DNA of 64,000 bases from Scortum barcoo (GCA_023238725.1 CM041552.1:17892487-17956486); one strand, 5' to 3'. Shown: positions 36,451 through 50,219, counted from the stretch's first letter. A program made the numbers and translations. The notes: a model not told the origin generated them from the sequence alone.

Positions 36451-38199
36451 GATGTCAGGAAAACAGATCACACTCTCACCTTCATGCTAGTTTCCTTTTC
36501 AAAATCTTTTTTTTTTTTACGTGAGAAGCACCTCTGCCCCGGTTCACTGCTTCCAAACAATTGCGTCTAAAGGTAACGCTTTTCTCATTTACTCACACAG
36601 GAGCCATTCACCAGTCACCATCCCATTAATCTGTCCAATTAGCTTCACCTGTAGTGCGCCGCTTTCATCTCCCAAATGCTGATGCTGAATGTAAATTAGA
36701 GGCAGTCAAGGTAGATGCTGGAGCCAAATGGGCCACATCATGTAGCTTTGGTGCGAATTACAAGTGCCGAAAAGTTTTGCCTGACAGCAAGTCGCAGAAA
36801 AAAAAAGCCTGTTATATTAGCTACTACCTGAGTTACCTTTCCTTTGAAACAAACAAATGCAACACTGTTAAGATCTGCATTCTCCTTAAAACAATGAGCA
36901 ATTTCATATGATTACAGTAATTACGCGAGAAGAATCATTTGAATGTTTCTTGCTTTATTTGTTGAGCTCTTTCATTTGCATATGCAGTGCCAGATATTTT
37001 CTCCCCACAAAGTCCTATATATGACAGGAACAGTGTGTTTAATGTCTCATCCGCAAGAATCAGAACTAAATGTTTGTACAATCAACAGACGCCATGGCTG
37101 GTTGAACAGAAAGAAAAAAAATGATATCTTCATCACTGGAAAATCCAAGGTAAAGGTGCTGATTAACTGGACTAGCTAATGGGCAGTGCATGAGAAATGA
37201 TCATTTAGGACATGAGTGCAAAGATCAGGAGAAAAAACAATACTTGAAAGAAGTGTCTCCCTAATGTTCACATTTCCTTCTCTCTGCTAATTTACTGTGC
37301 ACTGTGCATAATCCTGGATTAATATACTGTATGTTTATGTGTTTGTGTGTGTGTGTTTGTGGGTATACCCAGCTGCCTCTTCCCCCAGTATTCAATTGTC
37401 TCTCGATCTCTCCTCTCCCTTTCTCTTCTCTCCTTGTTTCCCCTGTTGTCACTCCTTTCCTTCCTGTTTATATGTGTGTGTGTGTGTGTTATCCCTCCAG
37501 GCAGAAGAAGACAGATGTCTGATAGGTTTTCTTAACAGAAAAGGGCTGTGGGCGAGGGCCGCAACAGATGAATTGGATGACGGGGATGAGGAGTGTTTTG
37601 GTCTTGGTGTGGCTGTTTTCATCAGCTTCCTCTCTCCAGACTGACAAAAGTCATGTTTACTTCATAGAAAGGAAAGGAGATAAAGAGCCCATCTTTGAAC
37701 TTGAATGTCTCTGGTGAGAATGGATCGATTACATATCAAACGAAATCTTAATGGACCTGTCTGGGAAGATAAAGCTTGAATAAAATGAAAATAACTGAAA
37801 TACACTTCTTTTGTGTTGACACATGCTCCCATTTGGATTGTCAGATAAGAGCACCTTTAGCTGTGTTCATTTTGGAGAAACATGGCTTTCCGACTGAGAC
37901 CAGATTTTGGAAAAGATGATCTGTTGTCCTCACTGTGAGTAAAGGCAAATGTGTCAATGCTATCAAACATGCAAAGAAGTGTGCAAAACTCATACAACCC
38001 CTCCTTCCTCCATTAGCTTATCTGAGGGAGGTTGGGGTTATTTAATGGGAGATCACTTATTCATCATGATCATAACAGCAGTTAAGAATTGAGCATATTA
38101 GCCAGACACAGCGTGCACCTGTGGGTCAAGCAGCATCGTGGGTGTGATTGATTTTTTTTGTCAACCAATCAACCAAGAAAAAAACAGATGCCACTTGAT
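36451..38199. other. Intergenic sequence, no gene seen
   Basis: Contains (TG)n runs around 37343 and 37472 with a pyrimidine-rich block between them, which produces several overlapping low-complexity frames. Nothing else recognised. Confidence 0.5.
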
Positions 38200-38269
38200 A
38201 TGTAGCCAAGTACAACACTTACAACAATTACTGATTTTTGAAAATACTTCAACAAACACAAGGACTCGT

Positions 38270-38327
38270 GAAAAATAGACTTTGTCGAGGTAACAAAAGT
38301 AAATGTAATTCATTACTTCCACCCCTG
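38270..38327 (-). mobile_element. hAT-like MITE terminal fragment
   Basis: The + strand reads aaaagtaaatgtaattcatt then acttccacccctg. The reverse complement starts CAGGGGTGGAAGTAAT, the end of a hAT-like miniature element common in fish. The other end is not visible. Confidence 0.5.
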
Positions 38328-40260
38328 GTCATAGGTGCATTGTAGGTCAACAAGGTGCATATATGCCCAATTAATCTCTCCACATCTGTGTATATTTTAG
38401 AGGACGCCGGGGAATTTAGCTTCTGAACTGAGCCACGGAAAACATGTCATTACATTTCCTCCACAGCAAAGAATCCAGCTGGAAAAGACTCGCCTGAGTC
38501 ATCTGAGTCATCCATGAAAGGAGAAATTTCTTATGTATGTTTTCATCAGAAAGAACCAACAGCTCGTCTTAAGTTTTCTTTCAAAGTAAAGTGTTTATAC
38601 TTCATGCCGCTTAAATTTATTCTCTCCTCATTGCTGGATGCCGCACTCCCATTAAAACAGCAAGAGAAACTGCATTTATCTTGTTTCTTGCCCCTGGCTA
38701 TATCTGGTGTGTGTGTGGTGTGCGTGTGTGAGAGTGAATGAATCTATATGAAGGATAAATATCTCCATAGCTTTGTGGTGTCGAGTCGACTCCAAGCAGC
38801 ACAGAGAGCGAATAACTATTTCAGTTCTGTATTTCTTTACCTTTGTTCACTTTGAAGTTGCAGAGCACATTCTGCTTGATTGACCCTATAATAAGCATTA
38901 GCTGTAGCAGTTTTTGACTCTCACTCTGGTGCAATCAATTTTTGTGTACCTCTCAAACGAAAATATTGAGACTTGAGGGGAAACTGAACAAGAAGCTGTG
39001 TTTTTCGACCACACTGGCAAAATCCAGTAAATTAAGGCTGGCTTTCGGGGAGCAGCTGAAGTTCTCTGATGCCCAGAAAACGCAGCTGTTCACAAGCCAA
39101 GCATATGCGATAATGGTGGGTAGCCTCCGGGTATGTTTGTGTTTAAACCGACTTCACTCACTGCAAATTCCCCGGCTGTTGATGACCATTTGCTCTTAGT
39201 CAACAAAACCTGGCTGCAGGAGGGTTGAAATAGTTCCTGGCTTCTCGCTCTTGGGAAATATGATAAATATCACAGGATGCCTCGGGTCTACATGGCCACC
39301 CAAAAAGAGAAAACAAACACACATCTGAAAATATATAACTAACTAAGGAAAACATTCCTGTAAACATCCACGCTGACATGATGGACGATGCCATGTTTAT
39401 TTGATAAAGCCTTTCAACGTGTATGCATGTTTTTCTAATAATCAGTAAGCTCCAGTGTTTCTCCAGTTTGACACTGAGGTGTTAAGAGGTCAGGTCTTGC
39501 AGGTCATTCGTCGAGGACACACAGAAGGTCGCATGGAGAGAGCAGAGGGCGCTCCTGGTTCGTGTCTCTTGATTTATTTCCAGCCAGGTAGCCTTCTTCT
39601 CACATGGCTCCCTCTGTCCACTTTCAGGTTATCCCTTAAAAGCATTAGTAGAGTTTGGCATGTTGTCAAGGTTGTCCTGCTCTGCTGGCCTCCGTGTCAA
39701 GGACTAGTCCTGTTAAGAGCTCGTCATACAGCTCGCTAATCTACTTAAACCTCCATGGTGTGTTTGCTTGTGTGTGTGTGTGAGAGTGTGTGTGTGTGAC
39801 TGTGATAGAGGGTTTGTGTCCAGGACAAATGGCTTGACGTGGAGAGCTGGACAGAGAAATTAACTCTACTGTTTCCTCCTGTAGGTTGATGTCCTTTCGA
39901 TGTGCGCAACAAGCTTTGTGACTGATAAAGCTGGATTGTCGTCAGCAAACTCCTCATTAGCGGAAAATATACAACTACATCCAATTAGCTCCATTACCAC
40001 CACTCAGTTAGCTTAATTATCATAACGTGTCGGACCTCACACTGTTACTTAGTGAACTATACTCCATAAAGTCAACATTTAGTCAAATCTGCAGCACCAC
40101 TTAACTAAAAGAAGCTTATCTGATAATATTCTGACAAAACTGAGGTTAAGGAACATACTAATAATAACTTTAGAAGCTAAACAGTGTCACAATTTAGAAT
40201 TGACTACAGTTTTAAGTTGAAGGTGTATTTTACATTGCACAATGTCATTAGGCCGAGCTA
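38328..40260. other. Intergenic sequence, no gene seen
   Basis: Includes a (TG)n tract at about 39769-39799. Open frames such as 39455-39739 are unrecognised. Confidence 0.5.
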
Positions 40261-40600
40261 TCAATCAATAAATCAATTAACTTTATTTATATAGCACATT
40301 TCATACCACAGGCATCGACACAATATGTATTAAAATAAAAACAAATACAATTGAAATCACAGTAGCAATAGAAGGAATTACTTATATAAAACCATGAAAC
40401 GTAAAACCAAACTTATGTGATAAACATACAACATACAATAAAAATAGAATAAGATTAGAAAGCATTATAAAAAAGAATAATGACAATACTGATTCTAAAA
40501 TAAAGGTTTGACCAGTTAATCACACTCTTTAAACCAAACTAAAGGCTCGTGAAAAAAAGTTTAACTCTGCTTTTAAGCATCAGTCAATCATTAACCTAAC
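40261..40600 (-). mobile_element. L2-type LINE or derived SINE tail on the minus strand
   Basis: The + strand starts tcaatcaataaatcaattaa followed by ctttatttatatagcacatt. The reverse complement ends gtgctatataaataaag plus TTGATTGA-type units, the conserved 3' end of fish L2 elements. The A-rich stretch that follows to about 40600 fits the body of a short derived repeat. No coding part is visible. Confidence 0.65.
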
Positions 40601-42004
40601 TCATAATTTTCTGTTGGGGGTGGGAGAGTATTACTTACACGATGACATAAACTGAAAGGCTACTTGTCTAGACTGCATATAGCTTGACTGACAGTCAGCG
40701 ACAACCACCCACTCAGCTCAGTCTCAGCACAGAGTGATCGGATCGATGTACGTGGACAAGTGTGGGCACATATTTTCCTCTTAAATTAGTGTGATACTGT
40801 GATTATTAATTATTGGGTCTAACTAGAAGATCTACATCTCACATACAGAGACAACGAGTGATGTAACATTAACCTATAGGGAATCTGACTGTGGAGGTGA
40901 AGGTTATTTTTTATTATACTTATTATACTATATGGTATTTTTATACACGTGATGTAATGCTTCATAGGTTTGTAAAATGCTATAAAGCTAACAAGGAGGA
41001 CCACTGGAGCCACCAGAGGTCTCGACCACATTACAAATCCCAATTTAACCCCTGTTTTGTGTGTCTAACTCTCCAGTGAACGTTTGCTGCCTAGCACCCA
41101 CTCTACTCAGCAGGGATTAGGCACACTAAGACACACACACACAAGCCAAATACCCTGTATCCCAGGCCTCAGTGAGAGGTTGTAACGATAGAAGCAGCGG
41201 GAGAGCAAGGACTGATTTTTATAAAAGTACCACTTACAGAGGGAGAGAGAGAAAAAGATAGAGAGGGGAGTCTAACCTCTCCCTACAAAGGCAATGTGAT
41301 CGACCCTCATGAGTGTGGTGAGTGCTTTTGGCCATCTTGTGATAATACCTGTTGCTGTTTGATGTACCTCCTCCGTGGTTGTCAGCAATAGTGTGGTTGG
41401 CGGCTGGGTGCTCATGCCTTTCATGTTTACCTGTGTACGGTGTCTGTTTGTGTGTATCAAAGGTCTTTGTGATCAATGCTGCAATTACTTGTTTCTTTCA
41501 ATATTGGCTCCTCGTTCCCCAAACTGTTTAATTTGAAATATTCAGGCAAGTGTTCAGCTTGAATTGATTCGCATCCCTACTGCGCGACATGGGCGTTGTG
41601 TCGGCATATGCTAGACTACACCTTTGTGGTTCTTATATGGTTGCATGGTCACACAAATTGCTCAGTGTGCAGCAGGTCTCAGCATGCATCAAAAGACAGC
41701 ACAGGTTTAGCTCGGCACTCTGCATCTGCCTCAATGTACTTATGATGACTCCTCATTCGTACTCCTCATCAGAAATTATATTCAGTAATTTTCTGCAAGC
41801 TTTCATAGACTTAGAGCCGCTATCAGTCATGCTGAAGACTCACACTCTTTCTCACCCCCTGCCTCGCTGATGAATGTGGACATGTGTTGGCTGGAGTGGC
41901 AGCAATCAAAAGATGACATTGGAATCGGCACTTCATACGCCCAGAATGATACAGACAATTCTATATTTTCCACGAGAAGAGATATTTTCATCTGTCATGT
42001 TTTC
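40601..42004. other. Intergenic sequence, no gene seen
   Basis: Short (CA)n near 41132 and a purine-rich (GA)n stretch near 41240. No gene or classified repeat recognised. Confidence 0.5.
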
Positions 42005-42062
42005 ACCAAGATAAGATAAGAGATGAGATAAAACTTTATTAATCCCACCACAGGGAAATTCA
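42005..42062 (-). repeat. Retroposon 3' tail, minus strand
   Basis: The + strand is taagataagagatgagataa followed by aactttattaatcccaccac and agggaaattc. The reverse complement (GAATTTCCC...AATAAAGTTTTATC plus a TCTTA-type tail) is a frequent fish LINE/SINE 3' terminus as I recall it. Family not assigned. Confidence 0.55.
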
Positions 42063-42619
42063 CTCTGCAGATGCAGTTAGATGCAATAATACCTACTGGA
42101 AGTCGATTGTATTTGTTGGTTTTAAAGGGGTAATAAGTGTTTACTTTGAAATGTCTGTTAGAGCATTAGTAAGAGGCCTTACCTCTTTATGTGTTGGGAT
42201 CATAAGGATATTGATGAGACACAGTCATTTTCTGGCATCATATAGGCTGCGCTTTGACTCACCAGTAAAAACCCAGATGGAGGCCAAGTGCTGAATGTAT
42301 ATTGTGCAACAGTTTTTTTCTCCCCCCCCAATCTTTAGCTTTCACATTTGCTTCTTGTCACTTGAGCGTATTTTTGTCATGCCTTTCACAGGTGCATGCA
42401 GGCGAATGAGAATTTAGGTTTTGATTATTTTGTTAAGTGAAATGTCATTTTTTAATTTAAAGAAAAAGCTGCATCGTATTACACAATAACGAAATGCATG
42501 GAGGACACAGAGAAGCCTCTCGCAGCTGCAAAACATTCAGATTTGACTGGTGGAGGGACAGCTTGAGGAAGAGCTTTAAAAAGAAACCAGACTAAAAGCT
42601 GACACTCAGTTCAGTGAGG
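42063..42619. other. Intergenic sequence, no gene seen
   Basis: No feature recognised apart from a C run at about 42322. Confidence 0.5.
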
Positions 42620-43149
42620 GCGCACAGAGGTGCTTTGAGTTAAACGCTAACATCAACATGCTCATAGTGACGATGCTAACACGCTGATGTTTAGCAGGTA
42701 TAATATTAACGTGTTACTTTAGCATGTTAGCATGCTAATTTTTGCTTCTCTGCAGTAAATACAGGGTACAGCTGAGGATGATGGGGATGGATTAGTTTAT
42801 GAGGTATTGGACAAATTAAACTTTGACCTGATCGATGGCGCGACATGAGAAGTCAGAGGATCACCAAAGCGATCAAAAGTCATCCTAAAGGCAACAGGAA
42901 TGTGTGACCCAGATATCAATTAATAATTTGTTGTTACGATATTTTACCAGAAGCCAGCGTGTCAGACTCATGGTGGTGCCAGAGATAAAACCAGATCACC
43001 AAAGTCATGAGGATTCAGCCTCTGGAGACCATCAATATCTGTACAAACTGTCATGACAATCCATCCAAGAGTTTTTGAGAAAATTCAGTCACGGTGAAAA
43101 AAAAATGGTGGACCAACAAACCAGCCACGGAGCTAGCATGGCAAAAAAA
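42620..43149 (+). repeat. Complex fish interspersed repeat (GCTTTGAG...TTAGCATGCTAA...CACCAAAG)
   Basis: The order is recognisable: gtgctttgagttaaacgcta; gatgtttagcaggtataat; ttagcatgttagcatgctaa (nearly palindromic); gtacagctgaggatgatggg; then two similar modules. Each module has a 'gatggcgc / catggtggtgcc' block, then 'gatcaccaaag', then a decayed 'tgtacaaactgtcatgacaa'. It ends ggtggaccaacaaaccagc and ctagcatggc. I recognise this as a high-copy teleost family without coding capacity. I do not know its class. An inverted partial copy is at 31125-31345. Confidence 0.75.
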
Positions 43150-45098
43150 AAGTAAATACTCTTTGTGTTTAGTTTGGCTGATAGTTGCTTGCCTCAGTCA
43201 CAGTTTGATTCATGTCCATCAGTGCAATTACTGCACAATTTCTTCTTTCTTAAAACAAGTACATTGATATCTTGTGTACTAATGCAGGATACTTGGATAA
43301 ATATTATATACTGTACACCATTACTATGCAGTATGGAATTGGGACGCAGCACACAGTATGGCTTTGACCTGATAGGAGGGTGGATTGAATGTTTGTATGA
43401 CTGCTGTAACTGTTTAGCACAAAGAGGAATTATGGGGGAGCTAAATGGATTAGTGTAAGGCGGTTTAGCTGGCTTCCTGCAGCTTCAGAGGAGAAAACGC
43501 TGACACTGTCTGTTTTTTCCCTTAAAAAAATTATTTTAGCTGAACCAGTTGAGGGAAGAAAATGAAATTATCTTCTGCAAGCCCGTTTTATTTAAATAAT
43601 CTGCACTGTTTTTCATCTGTAAAATGAATATATACAAGAGAAAGAATGCAACGGGGGGAGCTTCAAAGATTCAGACAGAACAAGGCCACATCAAAACAAA
43701 CTGCAGTAGCATGAGAATAAAGGTTATAATATATTACATTTTTTTGACTCTGCTCATTAAAGAATTGTGTAAGTAGTGTGTGAAAAAAATGGATGATTTA
43801 CACACAGAGGAAAGAGGGAGGAAGCAAGAAAAGAATCTTACTCTGCCACCCCCAGCACATCAGGAGCACGTGGAGAATAAGGTGGGAAAGTGTTGTTTTA
43901 ATTGAAGCTCCCAAAGGCCAAAGGTTCAGCGTGTTCACTTCAGATTGCTAATATTGTTCCTGTGATCTTTATCCAAGCGAGCATTGCTTAATTTGCTGCC
44001 TCGCTGCTGCTTTAGCAAAACTTCAGTGCCGCACAAACACAGACGCACATGAAATCTGACACCAAAGAGGGAAAATTAGATAAAGAACACACACACTTGT
44101 GTAGAAAAAAAAAACTAACATCTATCAACTTTTGGTTTCAGATTCTTCTTTCCACCAAAAGATAGTCTGAAATAGTTTGAGTTAGGAATACTTATCTTAT
44201 GATAATTACAAAGGCCTGCTCCGCCATGCATGGTAAAAAGAACTCATTTTTTCATAATTTATTGATATGCTATTGTGTAAAAAATGTGCAAACTCAATAT
44301 TGCCTGTTGTTAAACCTAATCTTTACATTTATAACCCTTAAAATTTTATTTGTGGTTACTAATAGTAATACAACTTCTACAGTTTGAAATGACACATTTA
44401 GTCTTCGTTGGAGACATGAAACTGATTTTCAGAGGGTTATTTTCTTTTCCCTTGTTGTAAATCGTTCAGCATGTCAATTCAATGTGGACTGGCAGACTCC
44501 GGCACAGGCAATCTAAACAATACAGAGTTACAGTGTAAATATACTTAATGACAACAGTAGATTAATGCCAGCCACAAAAAGTATCAAGACCTGGAATTCA
44601 TATGATGAAAATCTTTAACATTAAGGATCTTTACGTGTCTTCATAAATGAGTTAAAGGAGCTCAATGGAACTTTTTATTTTGTGTTGATTTTGGCGGTCC
44701 CTGTGGACAAAGCTGGTAGTGTTTCTTGTAACTTTTTAGGTTACATGTTGGCTTCACTCCCCACTGTAAAGAGCAGGCGGACCTTCAGGTCACAGTTGAA
44801 GCACCTTGAATTCAGCCAGAGCAAACTCCAGTGCAGCTTAGTCCGATGTCCCAGGCTTTAAGGATAACTACTGGAAATTAATAGAAATGGCCAATCTCCT
44901 CACTGTTGGCTTTGTTTGCATATGTAGGTCATATAGACGCATTGGTAATAAATTCAGACTATTTCATAACCAGTTTAATGAAACAGATGATGATGATGTG
45001 ATTTGGATTTAATCATTATTTGTTTATTAGATTAAGTCTGAAGATACATAAACTCTGGCTAATGTTCAGCCAACATCAAACCATCTAATGTGCTGATC
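43150..45098. other. Intergenic sequence, no gene seen
   Basis: AT-rich. The open frame at 43165-43458 shows no recognisable features. Confidence 0.5.
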
Positions 45099-45830
45099 TC
45101 AACATCCAGGTTTTCTCAAGAACAACTTCATGTCTCTATTTCCATCAAAGTTTTCTAGGTTCTTGATTTGAGAAATAATTTTATCTTTTGGATGATTTCT
45201 CACATATGAATTGTAGATATGTTTACATGATGTAGTTGAAGTTAAAAGTTCAGACTGTAATATCAAGCATCGTTCATTAATCTTTTTCATCCTACCCAGA
45301 TTAATCGGCATGTTCTAATGAGTTAGTTTTACCCTCCTGTGATGGTGGAGTGTCAAGCATGAGCTTTTAAACACAGTGATCTTGTTTATCAGATAAAGCA
45401 AAGTTTTTCACCCTACGGTTAAGAGTGAGTTAATGTGTCTGTCAGTGAAGCCATCACTGTCATCATGAAGCTTCAGCCCTACTATTTGTGCTGTCACATT
45501 TCATGCTCGTCTCTTAATCTATGGCTGTCAAAAAAGCTAAAGAAAGGAGGATCTCCCTGCTCTCATTTAGAGACAAAATGTCAGAAACAACAACTTCTTG
45601 AGCTGTGTATTACTGAAGCTGGTTTACTTCATTTACTTAAAGTTATTGTTAAGTGCAGTTTACTCCTACAAAGAGTGTGGCATTTTGGGTTGTTTATAAC
45701 CTGGAAATCTACACAAATATGGGATTTACAATTTTTTGCTCTAATTGAACTATTACAATTTTTGCTTTTACATCTTATAATCAGTGTTGTCAAATATTTG
45801 GATCAATTGGGTAGATTTCTTCTCTGAGTG
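45099..45830. other. Two unexplained open frames, not called as genes
   Basis: A minus-strand frame of 70 codons (45099-45311) has an amphipathic look (ERCLILQSELLTSTTSC...). A plus-strand frame of 130 codons (45435-45827) is Leu/Lys-rich. Neither matches a family I know and no splice signals connect them. The second is among the longest frames in the window outside pid1, the LINE and low-complexity tracts. They could be chance or relics of a mobile element. Confidence 0.25.
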
Positions 45831-47334
45831 AGTACTCGATCTGGAATCAAGAACATTACAAACAAACAACATGGGACCGGATGCTTCATCTTTTCCTGTG
45901 AATCCTCTGTGCTCATGAAAGTGTAGGAACTGTGAACTCCCCCACTAACTATATCTATATAATACCATAAAGAGAGGTAATTACTGAGTGTAAGAGCATA
46001 TTAAATGGCTGACTATAATTTGCATCATTCGTGAAAATTACTCACATGAATGAAGCTCTACAGTTATTGAGACTGAGAAAACTATTTATATACCATTTAT
46101 ATATTGTTACTGAAATGTCAGAATTGTATGAAATATGCACATCCTGTTAAGTTTACAGTCAAACAAGACAAAGAATTAGCAGCGCATCTTCACAATGAGA
46201 AGTTGGAACTAGTGAATACTTGGTGTTTTTTGCTTGAAAAATAAATTAAATCATTTATTGTAAGATTGTACTTGTACTTGAAACTAGGTTTAACACATTT
46301 CAACACCAGTATGTTCATGACCTAATGATGTTCTGTAATTGTTTAAAACAATTTATATTGTGTTTTTTGTTTTTTTTTACATGAAGTGATTTACTATGAG
46401 TATATGTTAATATGTATACATATATATGTGTATATGTTAATATGTGGTATTGATAACAATGGTGACCTAACCATCTACAGCACATGTACTGATTTCAGCA
46501 TTTTACCAGCACACACTGATGTCAGAAACCGTGTCACCTCCTTCATTCTCCCAATAACTCCCCAACTGTTCGCTCTCTCTCGTATGTCTTTTCTTTCTCT
46601 CTCTCCCAAAAACTAGTTTTTGCTCTAATCTTCGCAGGAAGCACTAATGTGCAAGTGGCTTAATGAACACTCTGGCACAATTATAGAGTAGGGGAAATTA
46701 CTGAGTAGGCCAATAACATGCTACTGTACAGAGTAATATAATGTCCCTCGCACATCTCAGGAACAATGAGTTAATAATAGTTAGGAAACAATGGCATCGA
46801 CATCGCCGGTCCACCCTCTCTGGCCAATTTCTGCTCCCTGCTGCAGCGCTCTCGTATTGTTCTCAACAATGGAGGATAATGACAACAGAGCACAACAACA
46901 GAGGACTCTTTTCATCTCTGTCCCGCTTTGTCTCTCACTGTTTTCGTGTCACTATCACTCGATGACGTTCTCTCATATTTCTGGTTTCTTATCTCTATCC
47001 CCTTTCTCTCTCTCACTCTCTCTCTCTCTGCCAAACACACACACACACACACAATCGTGGACAAGAGGGGGAATGTGGGGTATTAAATTATTCAAACCCT
47101 TCAAAGTGTCACCATCGATGAACACAATCGTATGAGCCTCCATTCGCGGATGTTTATTTATACACTTTATGTGACCAGTGTAAAGGCCAAGGCGCAGATC
47201 ATTTCCTGTCTGTCCTCAGAGTGTAAATAAGACGTTCTGACTTTAATTACTGAGGACAAAGCTCAGAGAACAACATTATATCCTCCATAATATGATATAC
47301 TGAATATTTGGGGGGGGCTGGGGGGTATACAATA
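45831..47334. other. Intergenic sequence, no gene seen
   Basis: Contains a duplicated 15-base block, tatatgttaatatgt, around 46402-46445, a (TC)n/(CA)n tract at about 47005-47055 and G runs near 47310. Confidence 0.55.
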
Positions 47335-47700
47335 ATGTATAGCAGAATTAGATTTCAAGATTTCAAGAATTTCATTACACAACAATTTACATCAGCAATC
47401 ATTGGTAATGAAATTCTTAAATCCCAGGCTCCCCAAACAATGCTAAAAAATATTAACAAGAATAGAGACAATAAACAAGAAAAAAATAGATTAGAAATAA
47501 AATATAAAATAAAATTTAAGATAAATAATGAACTAGAGTAATAAAATAAATAAAGACCTTAATAATATAAGTTATACAAATAAAATATAAACTATAATAT
47601 AAACTAAGTCTTATACAACTAACAGATATATACAATAAAATATATACAATAGAAAAATATATACAATAGAAAAATATATACAATAGAAGTGAAGGTGTTA
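47335..47700 (-). repeat. A/T-rich interspersed repeat with internal tandem array
   Basis: It opens with agatttcaagatttcaagaa and aatgaaattcttaaatccca, resembling the minus-strand end of a common fish retroposon. A long A-rich body of ataaa-type words follows. At about 47625-47688 a 17-base unit (tatatacaatagaaaaa) is repeated about three and a half times. The open frame at 47308-47541 is an artefact of the A-rich composition. Orientation is tentative. Confidence 0.5.
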
Positions 47701-50219
47701 TTAAAAAGTGGTGGTGCTGTGAACAGAGTTAAAAAATTATTTACAGCAAACACCTGAGCCACAATTAGCATTTCTGTTGGACACAGAGTAAAGGCAGTGA
47801 AAAATATATGCTTTAACTGTGCTAGCTTGTGTAAACCGTTTGTGTTATATGTACATTTTTATAGAATGTAGGTTTATGCTGGCAAGATGAAAATGAGCCC
47901 TGTAGACTAATTCTGGCTCTGTTCTAGTTGTTTTTGTGTTGATTAATGCGCATTGTTCCTCTGTGGCCTACTGTGGCTGGCAGGTGATTACAGTGTTTTC
48001 TGATATATTGATCATCATGTTGTTTGGGCCTGTTGTGTGGTTCCTCTAGTCAGTAAGTCCCTCTGTGTTTGGTGTGGGTGGCTGTATTATGAGGAAAAAC
48101 TCAACAGCACAAGGCAACTTTTATACAAAAAAAACTTTATAACAGAGAGGCTTCGGTGGAAAAATCCAGTGTTTGCCTCCAATGTTTTATTTACCACCAC
48201 CGTCAGCTCACCATGCTCCTTGAACTCACGCCCAGTGAAAGTGAAGAAAGCTGAGGTTTTATTTCATCTCTCTGCAGCGCCGTGCTCCTCTCACAAGCAG
48301 AGGACATTTTCATTTGGCTGCTACGTTCCCTGAGGTTAATTTTTGCTGACTGCCTAACAAAAACAAATCCATTCTGCTGCGCAACTTTGACGACTCTGCC
48401 CCCGTCCATCTGTGATTATCTGTGTGTGTTCGAGCAGCCAGTGATAGAAAAACTGCAAAACCAACTGATATAAACAGAATATTCAACAAAAAAAAAGATG
48501 CCTGAAGGGGATGTATACTGCATGAAAAGAGCCCATACTGCACAGATGTGTTGTGGTTTTGTTTCAGGAGAAAAGCTCACACAAAACAAAATGTTTATTT
48601 GATTCCAACATTTCCACTGACGCTATTTGTACATACCAATGGCAACAGTTTGACAAAGTAGTTTGTTGATCATCCTCTCAACAAAAGGGGACCCCTCTGT
48701 GATTCAGGAAACACTGATGGATAAATGCTGGCTCAGCGTAACCAGTGTTAAAAAAAGACCTTCGCAAAACACCAGCAGTGGTAAACAATGGGCAGTGATA
48801 CACAGGGCAGCTTTTTTGGCAGCTGCAAAGAAGGGTACATTTTTCACTGAAAAGCTGCCAGCTGGGCTTTACATCCTTTGATCCCATGGTCAGTATGATC
48901 TGTCTAAATCCTGCATTTTTAACAAAACTGTTTGAATTTGGTTAGATGGGAATAGGCAGTTTATTGCCTCAGGTAATTCCTTTGTTCGGGAAGTTAGAAC
49001 AAGTGGCACAGGGCCAATTCTGGCTTTGTTAAGTCATAGTACTGATTTAAATCTGCGTCTTAACTTCACTTCTGTGATATGTTTCATTGAATTGGTAGCA
49101 GGATTAATGGTGACATCAGTATGTTTTGTGGTACTGTTTGCACAACTTCTCTGTTAGAGAGCACATGCGAGCGCCAGGAGCGCAGAGACTAATTTTTTGA
49201 CAGCCGTATTGATTTTTTTCTTTTGACAAATCTCTTTCTGAATTTGTTTTGGATGTGTGGTTGGCTGAAGCTCTGACTCCTGTATTGATTTTCTGATTGC
49301 ACATCGGTTAATCTATATATGCCAACTGCCCAGGCAAACAAATAAGATTTGACCAAAGTCTCAACGGTGCAGGACAAATTGTTATTAATGCCATATGTCG
49401 CCTATGCTGAGGTTGGTGTGATTTTAACCCAATATCTTGTCTGAATGTGAACACAGTATCCTGGCAACCGGGTGGGGGAGAGAGAAAGTGTGTGTTCAGA
49501 GGTGAAATGGTCCCTCGCAGGACCATCCATCATACGTTCAACCACAGATTGGCGGGCGTGCATGCGGCTCCACATGAGTGTCAGCAGCAGTTTGCGTGTT
49601 TTCCTCGTGTACGTGTCAGTGTGTGAATATCCATGCTCCTGTCGGGGGATGCCACAGTGTGCAGAGGGGGACTGGGGTTGAGCGGGATGCTGTCTGGACG
49701 GTGACGAGGATCCACAATTTGACAGCTGATGTTCTCCAGAGTGTGGCCAACTGGACGGGCAGGAATAAACAGGATATACCGGCCCGGGCATGCTGATGAG
49801 GAATGAGCCTTAATTGTGTCTGGATTGACGATGTGCAGCGTTAATGCCTGTGTGAGTCAGAAATAGTATGCAGTAATGATGAGGGTGCTGCATGGGATGT
49901 TTGTGTGCAATAACCCCAAAAATGAAAGTTTGAAAGGTTTCTATTGAGGAATATTTACACCCTTGTACACACATTTGGAAGCAAACAATAACTGAAAAAA
50001 GTTATATTAGGTCATATAAAATTAGATGCCAATCTAAATATTTCACAGGCAGCCATTTCACAGGAGGGGCTCGGGGTTAACCTTTTCTTTTCTGGTTCTC
50101 CTGTGTATTTCTGTGAGGGTGATTCATCCCGGGCCACTGCTTCCGCCCCTTTGTCTGCCTCTGACTTCCCATCAGCTCTCAGGATGTGACAGGAAACATG
50201 CTGAAAAGAGTAAAGTGTG
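47701..50219. other. Intergenic sequence, no gene seen
   Basis: Complex sequence without recognised repeats. Overlapping open frames on both strands around 48037-48543 and 49402-49796 show no family features. Confidence 0.5.

Noticed and set aside
44640..44790. Segment 'ccctgtggacaaagctggtagtg', possibly part of a fish repeat
   Set aside because: Only a vague memory of similar sequence and no boundaries visible. Not enough to annotate.
49402..49791. 129-codon minus-strand open frame with overlapping frames on the + strand
   Set aside because: All three frames are open in the same GC-richer patch and none resembles a protein.
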